The notes below the pieces were generated by a model. It made no database searches. It was not told the DNA's origin and was given only the letters and a program-made list of their open reading frames with translations. The translations under genes and the position numbers were made by a program. A DNA stretch of 64,000 nucleotides from Prostheceraeus crozeri. Taxonomy: Eukaryota > Platyhelminthes > Polycladida > Euryleptidae. The DNA lies in assembly GCA_907163375.1 (NCBI GenBank), contig CAJQUW010004746.1, positions 248,001 through 312,000 of the forward strand. Reading direction: 5' to 3'. Numbering within the stretch: the stretch's first letter is position 1; the number at the start of each line of letters is the position of its first letter. This document shows, piece after piece, positions 47,050 to 59,500 of this stretch.

Positions 47050-48767
47050 GAATTTGAGTAGTCACCTTCTTATATGCATGTAAATGACCGCGGACGGGGA
47101 GTAGCAGAAGCAAGTTCATCAAAAGAAAGACCGTGATAACAACGATAGAAGAGGGAAAACAGGAAACTGCTCAGCGTTGTCCAAGTGACACCAAATCTGA
47201 AATGAGACTTGCATCATCTATCGGGCGAACTGTCTTGGACTGAAAACGACCAAGTACTTGTATATCCAAGCTGCTCTGAGGACCTGGTGACCAAACTTGT
47301 GCGCAAAACTCTATGCCAAAACCTAGCAAAGCCTGAGCCCTATACAGTACGAACAAAACAAAGCAGCCACGAGCTCGAAACAATACCTAGACGTTGAGAA
47401 GCTCGTTGGTCAACTTGGGGGACGTTAACTGACCCACCTAAAGAGTCAGACAGTGTCACACCAAGCAAAGAAATGCTGTTCTCTACTCAAAAGGAATGAC
47501 CCGCCGTAGCAATGATAGAGCTGTCTTGGGCACGCTTCTATGAAAAACGAATTGACTTGGTTGACATGAATAATCAGAATTGACATGACTCGTTTGTAGT
47601 GACATCAAGACATAATTCTCTGTAAGTCAGACTCAATAGTAAGTCAGTTCGATGTTACTCCATCCTGGTCTAGACGTTGGCTAAAAGACCTCTGACTGTG
47701 ATAGGAAACAGGAAACACGAAGAGTGGAATCATTTCAACGTAGCAAAGTGCGTCAAGGTAACAAAATTTAAAAAAAAACAAAACAAGCTAGTGACTAGTT
47801 AATTTTCAATAGGTACAAAATATGATTTAAAAGAAAATTTTTATATCCTAAAATGTCTAAAAATTTTAAATAATGCTTACTAGAAGGACAAACAACGTTT
47901 CTCCTCTCCTCATATCTAATGTATTGGCGAGTAAGTCGTTCTGTTCAAAATTATGTTTATCACTTATATATTGAAAAGATCCTATTAACAGTCTGCCCAT
48001 TCAGATGATAAGAGGACAGGTCTGTTTCAAATCAAAATACCAGATCTAGCTAACACAGCGGGATTGCGCTATCTAAAATCTACCAGGTGTGTAAGAGAAT
48101 TAATGTTAGTTCCTTAAGCTAAAACGTGAAATAAAATTCTACAAAATATGCATACAAATTATTTGACTATTTTTAATGAGGTCATCAACAGGAACTTGGT
48201 CAGGACGATCGCGTTTCGACCGCTTCATCCTGGACGCTCAAACCCGACCAAGCGCGGTCCTGTACATTTAAGATGCACAGCCTCAAAAGTTATATTTATA
48301 ATAGGGAAAGATTAGCATATATCAAAAAAAAATAGAGTCACTATTGACTGAAATGTACCTCAGGCATTTGAAAGAAGGACAGAGTCCTTCTCTCTCCTCA
48401 TCAGAGAGATAGAGTGGATTGGATTACTAAGGTCAATATGGATTAGTAGGTACCTGCACTAATTCACAAAAACATAAATAATAACTTTATTTTGCTCAGT
48501 ATGCATAATCGGTGGACATAACAAAATTGAAGACACACTATTTAAGAAAGACACGCAAAATCTAACAATTATAATAAAAAATATTTAAAAACTCTGTGGG
48601 ACACTGACAGAGAAGTGATGCAATGGACGATAATTGCCTGGATCATTTTTATCTCCCTTCTTTGTAGTAGAGACAAAGTGGGCAACTTTACAAGAAGGAT
48701 ATCTGCCATAAACAGCAGCCATAGATAATTGAAGGAGTAAACAACAGAGTACACTTCTTAAGCACAA
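47050..48767 (-). pseudogene. Decayed LINE, RT remnants on the minus strand
   Basis: At 48585-48700 the minus strand encodes KGDKNDPGNYRPLHHFSV, the KGDKxDPxNYRPISLL motif of non-LTR RTs. At 47050-47700 it encodes pieces such as ISLLGVTLSDSLGGSV, QRASQRLGIVSSS and VLGRFQSKTVRPIDDASLIS, which match the post-YADD and C-terminal blocks. The order is correct for one minus-strand element, but the middle is lost or scrambled and stops are frequent. It differs from the 43-46 kb family. Confidence 0.7.
48198..48236 (-). repeat. Penelope-type hammerhead-like signature, isolated
   Basis: The minus strand reads GTCCAGGATGAAGCGGTC then GAAACGCGATCGTCCTGACC. GATGAAG, the CGAAACGCG box and TCG occur in the same order and spacing as in the pseudo-LTR folds at 19.8 kb. 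No Penelope coding sequence adjoins it, so it would be a relic. It may be chance, since the motif is short. Confidence 0.35.
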
Positions 48768-48769
48768 TC

Positions 48770-50245
48770 GCTAAAAAATTATCGGGCCTAGTTCTCCTCG
48801 AACAGCTCAACTTCCTCAATTTCGTATTAAATATATCTATTAATTGCTGCACGTTTCAGCAATTATTTTAACATATTTCTACACACTAAAGACACATTCC
48901 CGTGCATTTCTTATGCTGCAAAATTATTACTTCTAGTCACACATGTTCTTCGGCTATCTTGACACTGCTAATCTGCATGGTTCTATTCCAATGACAGACC
49001 CCAAGAATGAGTTCTCTGTAAGCATCTTCAATAAAACATACACACACAAAACCATCTTAACAAAGCTGCAATCGCTTCATATAAATGAAAAAATGATTTC
49101 CAACAATCGAGTTAGTTTTCATTTCTGATCCAATTTTCTTTAGTGATTGATGCTATAACTAAATTTCCGGCTTAGCTATGGCAACAATCTTTTCCCGCTT
49201 CTTGCTATAATTCATAGGTTTGATGTTGAATTTACTATCTTCAAAAAAATTTCCTGGAAAGTTTACATTAATGATACATAGATGTTGGGAAAGGACATAC
49301 ATTGATGATGCATTTGCAACTCCCTCCAATTCACTTCTTTTAAGAGCTAATACCTGTCATTAGTGACATTGCTTTTACATTTGAAGAACCTAGTCATATT
49401 TGAGAATCTCTTTATCACATACGACTCACCTTTTAAAGACTCACAATAATTTAACCTTTCTGTAAAACCTTTTTCAAAAACCTTTGCATAGCGGTCATAT
49501 GCTACTTCACATCCGAGTCATGTGTCACTGCCCAGGAAAATTAACCTTATAACATTTGAAAATCTTGGAGCCCACCGAAATTGTTCTTTCCACAATTATC
49601 TTTTGGATGCTGTAACTTCCATCAAAACAGAATTCGCAATAGCTGATAGCGGGCATCCTGATTCGGTTATCGACAATCATATCAACACTGATAAACCTAA
49701 GGTCAAAAAACGAATTACAAAACAAAATCTCCGTTGGAATTGCCGGTTCCCACTTTTTAAGAAATTCAATTAAGATTTAAGAACGACACACAATCATATA
49801 TGCCCTTTTTGCTTATAGGCCTGCCATCGGACTAATGAGTTCCCTCCAAATATCGCATAAAAAGAGCACACGTGATGATTCCAATACGTCCTAGAGTAGC
49901 CTACACTTCAGCGCCTCGTTGCAGTCTGCTATCCATGTAAGCCAGTATCTATCACTCTATCTTCCTTGCACCTGTCCTCGATGACGTCATCATCAATTCT
50001 GTTTTCGGTTGCTGTGTACAAGCGACGATGCTTAACATGACGACAGGCATCCCGTTAAACTCAGGAGAAGACAGAATTCAGCTTAACTCTAGAAAGACCG
50101 AAACTGTGATCAACCTGGGAAGACCCTGGTGTCAATTTTGATACCATAAAATTCTGAGTATTTTAAATGATTGAATTGATTATAATTGCTATGACAGCTA
50201 ATGTGGTGGCAAGGGTTTGATCCTGCCAATTGACACAATCGAATA
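48770..50245. other. Intergenic stretch, no gene recognised
   Basis: It contains an 83-residue plus-strand frame (49522-49773) ending in a Lys/Arg-rich tail, unlike any family I know. Near 50050-50110 a short piece (LNSRKTETVINL) vaguely resembles LINE RT sequence. Nothing here supports a host gene. Confidence 0.45.
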
Positions 50246-50377
50246 AGTGGATCGCAGCTCAGTTGGTACAGCACAGGTCTAGTCAACCTTGGTCGTAGGT
50301 TCAAATCCTACAAGCCGCGCATCTTTTGCGTGGCAATTTGATCTATCAAGGGTTGCCAGCACAAAAAAATATAAAAA
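50246..50377 (+). repeat. tRNA-like SINE with A-rich tail
   Basis: The first 75 bases resemble a tRNA: box A GCAGCTCAGTTGGTACAGC, box B GGTTCAAATCC in a perfect 5-bp T stem (GTAGG/CCTAC), and a partly pairing acceptor stem. The anticodon arm is poor and the acceptor has mismatches, so this is not a good tRNA gene. An unrelated 50 bp segment and an A-rich tail (CACAAAAAAATATAAAAAAC) follow, as in a tRNA-derived SINE. It is a different family from copies A and B. Confidence 0.65.
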
Positions 50378-51030
50378 ACGGACGAACACACTTATATTTC
50401 TGAAGCTTATAGTACCGCTGATTTTACCTTTGAAAATTAGAAATACTACATAGACATTCCGACACAAAAGCAGAGAAGAATGATTATGTAATTACCCGGT
50501 ACTTGTAAGGCCTATGACGATCAATCTTCCCGTCAAAAGGAAAAATGTATAACTCCCAAGGTTACGATAAAAGTATAGTCATATATTTGAAAATGAAGTA
50601 TAGTATATATGTAGCACGCCTATGTTGAAGTAGAACATATGTCACGTAGGGGATGATCGTTTTGTTTTCTTTCACAAAAAATTGAGATGATGAATACTTC
50701 CACTGATTAGGTATATTCATATCATTAAAGTAGAAATAACGCATAACATTTTTCAAAACAGAGATATAAAAATTTGTCGAGATTTGTCGATATCATCTTT
50801 TGTCAAATTCATTGATGGACCAAAGTTTGGTTCTCTAATAAGATAATCTTCGATATGTTCAAAAACTTTGAACTTTCTGTTTCTTAGTTTCTCTGCCACA
50901 CGAGGAGAACAGCAGCGACATAACAAAGTAGTCGTAATTGACCAGACGACGGGAGATCATAATGATTTTTTTCCGAAACGATAGCAGCAAAAACTCCCCG
51001 AGTAGTTTTAGGTCGAAGTAATATTCAAAA

Positions 51031-51109
51031 GTAAAAATTCCAAAAAGTAAACTGACTGATCTTCGGCGTCCAGCGCCTTCGTTGGTCGATCTTACAATAG
51101 CGTTACGGG
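51031..51109 (-). repeat. Penelope 2 pseudo-LTR part, inverted arm (left)
   Basis: This is nearly the exact reverse complement of 52593-52670. It contains a hammerhead-like fold at 51059-51088 (minus): CCAACGA, a perfect GGCG/CGCC hairpin, then GAAGATC. Confidence 0.8.
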
Positions 51110-51193
51110 CCAAGCAAGCCCTGTGAAGATATATGAAGAGTGAGTGATATTAAGAATTGTGATGTCTGTATGAATGCATGTCTAATTGTGAAG

Positions 51194-52620
51194 TCAGTGT
51201 GGCAGTTCATATTTCCTGTTTATTGTAGGTTTCAAGTATGTGATTGCTTTGGCTTCTGTTATTGTTGTGTCTCGTGTGTTGAACAGTTTGCTAATGAGAC
51301 CGACCTGAAAATTTCCGATGCTGCCCTCTCCATTGTGTTTATCTTGCAGATGTTGGTATAAGGCACTGGTGATGCTTTTATTTTCTATAGCTCTTTTGTG
51401 TTCTTGATGTCTCGCTTTTAGCATCCTCGCTGTTTTGCCGATGTAAAATTCTCCGCAATGTACACATATGTACTGATACACTACAAAGCGGTCTCTACAA
51501 GCATATTTACTGTTTACTAAGTCCTTACAAATACTACAGTCGCAAGATTTATTATTATTACTATTTTTTAAAAAAGACGCTGAATTACAGCCATACTCAT
51601 TTGTCAAACTTATTGGTAAGCTATACTTCTTAATTAATTTATTAACCTTACGGTTGCAGCGATCAGTAACATACGGTAGCTTGAAATTTACATTCCCATC
51701 TTGACGTGCTTTACTTTGCTTCCTTAAAATACTTATATTCGTATCTTTTTTGTTGTAGCCATTATTTTCTAAGATATTTTCAAATTTGGAAAGGTTCTCT
51801 TTTCTGAGTTCGGGGTCATTGGACCGTTTGCTTATAGTGTTAATGCTATTCCTAACATAGTTAGACTTTACATGCGCAGGTAAGAACGAGTCTTTTCTAA
51901 GAACGATGCCCGAATGGCATTCCTTTTGATACCAGGAGTACTCTAAATTTCCCCCCTTATGCGAATTTGAATATCCAAAAAAGGTAACCAATTTTGTGGT
52001 TTTGGTGCTTCTATTGAAAACTTGATATTAGTATTAATAGACTCGAAAGCTTCTCGAATTGACCTGAAGTGGTCTTCATCGTATTCTAACGGACCGATAA
52101 TAATGTCATCTATGTATCGCTTGTATAGACTTGGGTTGAAATTTAACTTTTCTAAAGCATTAGTTTCTATTTTATGCATAAAAATTATTGCAAAAGGCGG
52201 TGCCAAATGGCATCCCATAGGAACGCCTCTAATTTGCTTATAGATTTTATCATTGTACTTTATTTCATAATTGTAGCAAACAAAGCGTAGTAATTTTTCT
52301 ACGTTTTCAATATTTATCCCAAAGTTCTCAATTTTATACCAATTATTTCGCAAATGTTCAATATTATATTGTATACCCACTGCTAATGGAATGCTTGGGT
52401 ACAAGTTTTTTACGTCAAGCGAAATAAATACGTGGTTATTATTGATGCTACCAAAACTGTCTAGAGCTAAAATTAGATCATCAGTCTTAGTTAGATGTGC
52501 CGGAACAAAACTTAGGGCTTGTGTTAATATTTTTGAAACAACCCAGTCTATTTTCTCAACCGGTGTGTTGTTGACTGAGGCTATCGGTCGAACCCGTAAC
52601 GCTATTGTAAGATCGACCAA
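51194..52620 (-). pseudogene. Penelope-like element 2: RT plus GIY-YIG endonuclease, truncated
   Basis: RT motifs FISLDVKNLYPSIPL, RGVPMGCHLAPPFAIIFM and KRYIDDIIIG, then CDCSICKDLVNSKYAC and the GIY-YIG nuclease ICVHCGEFYIGKTARML with HKRAI. The N-terminal region is missing. The RT and nuclease parts lie in different frames, so it is broken at least once. It is a different family from the 16-25 kb element: the proteins are clearly related but far from identical. Inverted pseudo-LTR pieces flank it, reproducing the layout of the left half of that structure. Confidence 0.9.
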
Positions 52621-52670
52621 CGAAGGCGCTGGACGCCGAAGATCAGTCAGTTTACTTTTGGAATTTTTAC
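52593..52670 (+). repeat. Penelope 2 pseudo-LTR part, inverted arm (right)
   Basis: Starts at CCCGTAACGCTATTGTAAGA, directly abutting the truncated 5' end of the minus-strand ORF. Contains the hammerhead-like fold at 52615-52644 (GACCAACGAAGGCGCTGGAC then GCCGAAGATC). Confidence 0.8.
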
Positions 52671-52709
52671 AAAGTAGTCAAAAGTTCTTTTACTTCAAGA
52701 AAGAATGAC

Positions 52710-54887
52710 CAATTGGCCCTTGCTTTTGAAAGAATATCTCAAATCTGTGAATTGTCTCCAATGTGTCTTTCAAAAACACAAGAACCTCAACAAAAGAGTC
52801 AGAAAAGTATCCACATATCCCCTCAAATCTCTACTGTGATACAACTCGACATGGCTTTCTGACATTTAAGTAAGTGTAAAAACGTTTACCTTGATAACTG
52901 AATAATTATCCAGAATACTATTCAGTGAGTTATACAAACTCAAAATACGGGTGCTACCGAATGAACCAAGATTTATAGAGGCTTCATCTGAATCAATAGA
53001 CAAAAAATAATGAGTAGTTTATTCAAAATACATAAATAATGGCATCAAAAACGTCTGTTTTCCGTCCGTATTTAAAAAACGGACAGAAGAGAAAATGCGG
53101 ACGAAAAACGTGAGAAACGAGAGAAAATAAGAGAAACTCCCTTGCGAAATTGCATACATTAATGATGCCTCTTTTATAGGAGTCTACCTGTTAATCCCGA
53201 GGATTCCCGAGTAATTCCCGAGGATTGTTCGAACATATAAATAAAAGGCCCTCAACGTGAGGGTGAATGAACCGATGACGTGACATGGTTGAAACGCCAA
53301 CACGAGCATTTTATTCACGTTGCAGAAACACAATTACGCGAGCTTTTTTGTCATCAGATGAAGATCAGCGACAAACCGACCTCTTACTTAGTATTGGTAA
53401 CGCACAAGGATATATGAATTATTCTGTTGCCTATAAAAAATTTAGTAATGTGAGTTAATTGCTACGTAGAGACTGGAGACAGTATCCATGCGGCGAGTTT
53501 ACATTGCTAGATCTAAAAGTACCGGTACCAACTAATGTAGTATACCAAATGATTTCAGTAACCGAGCAAGGCGTGAGGAGAACGTTTTTCTAGGTGAACG
53601 TATTGTCATGGACCCCCAAAAATTCATAAGTCGTTTTAGGTGTATTCAACATGCTTAGCACAGCAAATCAAGAAATGTCTGGACGCCAAATCATGATTCG
53701 ACTCGATCTACTCCTGTTTTGACATGTGATCAGTTAGTTTGGTGTCAAAAAACACACCTTGGCCTTTCTAGTGATGAGTCAAAAATTCGACCGAAAGACA
53801 CCATCAAACATATGATAAACTCAAGATATCAGTGTCCTGTTATTGCAGTATTAAAGCATCAAGATGAAACGTAAACAATTTCTCGATGAAGCGACTAGAC
53901 AGTTAATGCTTCTTTGTTGAAGCTTTCCTACTAATCATGCGAAGAAACTTCTGAATTAACTAGAGGTCAAAACGTAGATTTGACTGAAACAATCTAGCAA
54001 AAAAAAGACTATGATAATCAATGTCACTGACACACTCAGATGTGATCACGTTGTCGGCGAATCTTGAGACTTCCTGAGGCCTGTATCGATTATGTAAAAG
54101 CCTGTGTACTCACCCAGTTTTCTCAACACCCTTATGAGAAGGAATAACACCTTCAGTTTTTTTATATAAGTTAACTGACGTCATAACAGACTAAAACATC
54201 CCTTGTTTTAAAAAAATCGTGGAATGACAGCAGTAAACCATCGATAATTTTCAGAGCATATGCGCGGGATTTTCCAGCCTCGGAGAATTTAAATTTTTAT
54301 GCATTAAAACACTTATTTGGTGTAAAATATCTATTTTCTTTCATCAAACAGCTGTTGCAGTCATTCATTATTATCTGTCGAGCACACTCTTCAAAATAGA
54401 TGTTTCACCTTCATCAAGACATTGATTTATTGTCATCGATAATCAGTTACTGCAACTTGGCATTCAGGGAATTCTATTTATACGCCTGTTCCGTGAACCT
54501 TTACAGTCATAATACTCTAATTTTTTGAAACATAGAAGTCCAAATAATCACCGTGCCTATTAGGTCAATGAGACTAATATGAACACCAGGTGTTTGTTGA
54601 AGGTCATTTCAGCTACTAGGACAGCCACTGATGTACATCAAATTCGCTAAATCTCAATAATAATCAAACGACTGAGCTCTGCTATAGATTATAGAGTAGG
54701 GATCATATAGTAGATATGTAGGTAGTGTCGACTCAAAAAAGTAACTGTATACAGTGAAAATTTCTATATGAAAAGATTCAGTTTCTTGCGGAGATTACGT
54801 TCCCGTGTTCCAAAAGATTATTTGAGCACTTTTGAAAACAGTCAAAATTTGCCGATTTATATACCACCGAGATGACTCCTATATAAG
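52710..54887. other. Intergenic stretch, no gene recognised
   Basis: If Penelope 2 had the same layout as the element at 16-25 kb, a plus-strand full copy would be expected here. I find no trace of its protein. A run of CCCGAGGATT/CCCGAGTAATT repeats lies near 53200. The rest is AT-rich and non-coding. Confidence 0.5.
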
Positions 54888-54985
54888 TAACGGACGCCGA
54901 AGGCCCGTCTGACCTGTTTAACTTTGTACTTAACTTTCAAGAAAGCATCGACCTAAACTTGGGGAGTTTTCTCTAACGCACTCTC
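54888..54985 (+). repeat. Third, diverged Penelope 2 pseudo-LTR fragment
   Basis: GACGCCGAAGG, then CTGACCTGTTTAACTTTGTA and TCGACCTAAACTTGGGGAG correspond in order to the pseudo-LTR piece at 50.99-51.08 kb read on the minus strand (GACGCCGAAGATC, GTTTACTTTTTGG, TCGACCTAAAAC, GGGGAGTTTT). It is in the same orientation as the right arm at 52.6 kb. Confidence 0.55.
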
Positions 54986-55664
54986 ATTAACCTATATAGT
55001 ATGAAACAAGTTGGATATCAAAAAGAATGAATACTTGCTTTAATAAGCATCCCAACTAGGCGGAAACTTTGATAATTATAGATTTCCTTAGTAAAAGAGA
55101 TGTATCATACTCCTACATGTAGGCAATTCGATATATGCCTCAGAGTCACTGGTAGATTGCCGATAGACAGACCCATACATAAAGATGCTCCGAGAACAAA
55201 TAGTCTAGGAAATTTAAGTCAAAAAATAGCCGTAGTTGGAATAAATTACAAGATTTGATATTAAGGTTTCATTTAAGTCTTAAACTTCCATTAAGCACAT
55301 TGGTGAAGTTTTATAGAAATTGATGCAAGTTTAGTGGTGCAATTCTTACTTTTCTACCAGGAATTTATTTAAAGCCACTTGATTTTTAACACACTTGAAA
55401 TGAGCTAAACGCATTATAAATATAAATATTCAAAGAATTAAACTGTCAGCTGACTCAGCTCTTTCTGTGGCTAATAGACTCTGTGGCTAATGGCTGTGAT
55501 TCCTAAGGAATAAACTGATTTACATTGAATTACGTGATTTATGGTGGATATGATTTTAAATTGTGATTCTCAATAGTTCAACTGGTTATATATTCAAAAT
55601 TGCAATAGTGTTATTTCTCAAATGGACTATATAAAAAATTTTCTGTGTTTTCAATTTCAATCGT

Positions 55665-55757
55665 TCGTAGTATGATAAACTTTATAAATGTTTAGGGAGA
55701 GCTGTTTCATATATGCATTGAATCTCCAATAAAATTCATTCATTCATTCATTCATTT
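55665..55757 (+). repeat. LINE-like 3' end with (ATTC)n tail
   Basis: GAATCTCCAATAAAATTC is followed by about five ATTC units. A polyadenylation-like AATAAA directly before a tetranucleotide run is the usual end of CR1/L2/RTE LINEs. The body upstream is not recognisable. Confidence 0.5.
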
Positions 55758-56270
55758 CTATAATTACCCGGTTTCAATTGCTCACAAATTTTCCTGATTG
55801 AAATAATTTTCTAAAAGTTGATATAATGACATCGAAGTAATAGGGAACTGACTCCAAAAAAGTATTAGATATCATGGCATTCATACGGAAAAGTGATGAG
55901 TGATGGATGGCTACTTTGTCGAAGTCATGATGAAAATGACACGGAAATATATTTTTAGCATCATGCTACTATCTAAAGAAAAAGGATTTATTTTGCATGA
56001 CGCCACATTGAAGCCCATTCAGAAATACTGTGCCTAGGTAATTTGAAAAATATACTATCAGTCAAACTGGAAAATGTATGATCAGTCATTATTTCTTTAA
56101 TATTGCTTTTCTTGTTCTGAAGTAGTCACTAGGTAATCTTTTGTGCTTTTTCTATTGGTAATGCAAGAGTTAGGTCAGTATAAGTTGTTGCACGTCACGA
56201 TGAAATGAACGAATAACATTCTTATTATCTAAAATATAATCAGTCTGAACTATTTTATGAGGCGGAGATC

Positions 56271-56553
56271 TGTAGTGACCAGCTTAGTAATGCCGAGTAG
56301 TAATTTGTAGTAGTAGTAAATGGCCTTGTACTGTATGAACCATAAATCCCATAAGGTAAAATCCAGTCTATTGTAAATGTAAAAGTTAAATTGTATTGAA
56401 GTCAGATAAGGATAAGTACATCATGCCGTACAGTAGGACCTGAGCGATAAGATACAAAATTATGAATTTTAAAGTATCCTAGGTAACAACAGCTGGTACT
56501 CCAGGCATTTAAAATGTATCAAATTAAAACAAGCTGCAATTCCAGATATGACA
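56271..56553 (-). repeat. Gypsy element LTR (3' LTR)
   Basis: As written on the plus strand it starts TGTAGTGACCAGC and ends GATATGACA. It matches the LTR at 60835-61117 apart from one base near the end. TG...CA borders are present. Confidence 0.95.
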
Positions 56554-59500
56554 TTTTCCCTCCTTTATCGAAAAGGATTCAACTTACAGGGGATATAAAA
56601 AGAACTGTATCTACAAATATGCGTGCGAAGAAAACAACTCAGTCCAGCCTATATTTACAAAGTTGGCTTCACTACAACCATCGCTTTTAGAAATCTGATT
56701 ATAAAAAATTAACAGAGTAACATTGATTACTTGGTACAGTAATCACGAAGATACGACGGTCGACGTCGCTCCCGAGTTGAACGACGTGGTGAAGGTTCAG
56801 AACTCGGTAATGTCAGTAAATTGTCAAAAGGTAAATCGGCACTTTCATCAAGCCGTTCTGTAGAAGTCTCTGATTTTGGTATGAATGGCACTTCAAAGTC
56901 ACTGTCTAGAGGCTCTGCTTTACGTAAAATGTTTCTTGTGTTGATGCAGAAGCCGTCGTTCATCTTGAAAGTAAAAGGGCCGACTTGCCTTGTTAATTTC
57001 CTTGTTTGCCCCTTTTTCGTCACAACATATTGACCCACTTGAAAAATGTTCGTACTACGTAGTCGTCTGCGTTCATTCGCATATTGAGCATTTGCTTCAC
57101 TTTTCAGACGTAAGTTCTGGCCCGCCTTTGTGTTGGCATCGTCATTTGGTACAATAATGTTCAAGTTAGTCTTCACTTTATACACAAACATTAATTCTGA
57201 AGGCATTTTGTTAGTTGAAGAATGTATGGTTGCATTATAATTTTGTACATAGTTGTCAATACTTAGTTGCAATTTACAGGCACTTACGACAGACATTGCA
57301 TTGATCAATTTGTTCAAATTTTTGTTGACTCGTTCAACAACCCCATTACTTTGTGGGTTATAGACAGAAGAGCGCCTATGAATCACACCTCGGTTTCGAA
57401 AAAAATCAGAAAATTCGAGTGAAATGAATTGTGGTACATTATCAGATGTCAACATAGTACACTGACCAAATAGTGAAAACAAGCTACTCAAAAATTCGAT
57501 CACTTTTGCAGAAGTTGTAGAACTACATACACGTGCAGACATGAATTTAGTGTAACAGTCAATCACAACAATGATGTAATATGGTCTGTGGGATTCATCA
57601 TAGCTTGGTCCTTGATGTCAATAGCAATCTGGTGCCAAGGTTTGTTAACGTAATTCGGTACTTGCACTGGAGATTCACGAGTTGGTTCATGACAACAACT
57701 ACAGTAGCGCAATTGTGATTCAACAGTCGAATTCAAATTGGGCCACCAGTAAAATTCACGTATGCGAGATTTACACTTAGAAATGCCCATGTGACCTTCA
57801 TGTGCAATTGAAACAATCGATCACGAAGCAGTGGTGGAATAACAAACTTGTCACCACGACATACTACACCATCGATCACCGACAAGTCCATTCTCACATT
57901 CCAAAAGCCTGCTAAAGTAGATGATAGCAATGAAGCACGCTGAGGCCAGCCATTATTTATCGTAGCAATCAATTCTTGAAAAACATCATCATCTGTGGTT
58001 GCCTTCGTGAGCTCTTGCAATGAGATAGGACTGTTGTTGACTTGACCTAATGACACAGAAAAGAGTTCAATACTAGAGTCTTTTTCTTGAGACGGCACTC
58101 GTGACAAAGCATCAGCAACGACATTTTGCTTTCCTGGAATATACTGAACTTCAAAGTTATATTGTAGCAACTTTGCTGCCCAGCGAATAACACGGCACGG
58201 TGCAGACCCACCATCAAAGGAGTTCGAAAGCAATTGTTTTAAGCATTGGTGATCTGTCCGAATCAGAAAATGTCTTCCGTACAAATACTGGTGAAGACGC
58301 TCTGTACCCAGAGTACAGCAAGAAATTCTTTCTCGGAGACTGAATAAGTCTTTTCAGTGTCTGACAACTTTCTGCTGAGGAAATAGACAGGCCGCTCTTT
58401 GCCAGTAGTAGTGCACTTTTGTGACAAAACAGCAGAAATGCCGTAGCCGGATGCATCAGTGGTAAGAAATGTTGGAGTACTAATGTCGCAATCAAAGAAC
58501 GCCAGTGGAACAAAATCAGACAAGCAGTCTTTCAAATTTTGAAATTCACTTTGGTGCTGTTCGGTCCATTGAAAAGCTACATTCTCGCGCAACAAATCAT
58601 ATAAGGATGAGCAAATAGATGCAGCATTCGGAATAAAATTTCTGTAAAAATTTATCAGACCCATGAAAGAGCGTAATGATTGTTTGTCATGAGGAACTGG
58701 AGCACCCATGATTGCTTCAAGTGTCTCTGGAAGAGGCGAGATTCCTTGAGGTCCAAGCATTCGACCCAAAAATGGCACACTTGTCCTACGGTAGACACAC
58801 TTGTCATCATTCAAAGTCATACCGTAAGAGCGTAATTGGTCCAAGGTTGACTTGAGACAGCCATCGTGTTCTCCAGGTGATTTTCCAAAAATCAGTATGT
58901 CATCAAGATAGCTGACAGTATTTTGACAGTTTCTCAAGATGGTAAAAATCACTTTCATGTAGGCCGACGGTGCATTTGCTAGTCCGAACGGCAAGCGTTT
59001 GTACCTGAACTGACCTATGTGCGAGGTAAACGCAGTAAAATCACGAGAATCTTCTCTGATTTCTAGCTGATGGTAAGCTGCTTTCAAGTCTAACTTGGAA
59101 AAATATTTTGCACCAGTCAATTTAGCAAAAATCTCATCAACAGTAGGGAGAGGATGCTGGTCAACAACAATGTGCTGGTTTGATTTTCCTATAATCAACA
59201 CAAAGTCTTATCTTGTTGTTTGCCTTTGGTACAACAACAATTGGAGAAAGGAACAGTGAGGAGTCGACTTCTTCAATGACATCATCTTGCAACAGTTTAC
59301 TAATTTCATTTTCAACTGCTGATTGTAAAGCAAATGGAACACGTCTCTGTTTTTGTACAAGAGAGGACGGAGCATCATTTTTCAGCTGGATATAAAATTG
59401 AAAACCCTTCAACTTCGGCAAAGAAGAAACAGTATTACTTCTTGGATTTTCAGTGCGAGTTACAGAACAGGTAAAAAGCTCAGCATTTCCAGAAGAAACA

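Noticed and set aside
50247-50320. Functional tRNA gene
   Set aside because: The acceptor stem has mismatches and the anticodon stem does not form properly; a SINE tail follows.
50941-50985. Second hammerhead-like pattern (GACGACGGG then CCGAAACG) on the plus strand
   Set aside because: It is antisense to the Penelope 2 copy it would belong to, and the stems are weak; a better fold lies at 51059-51088.
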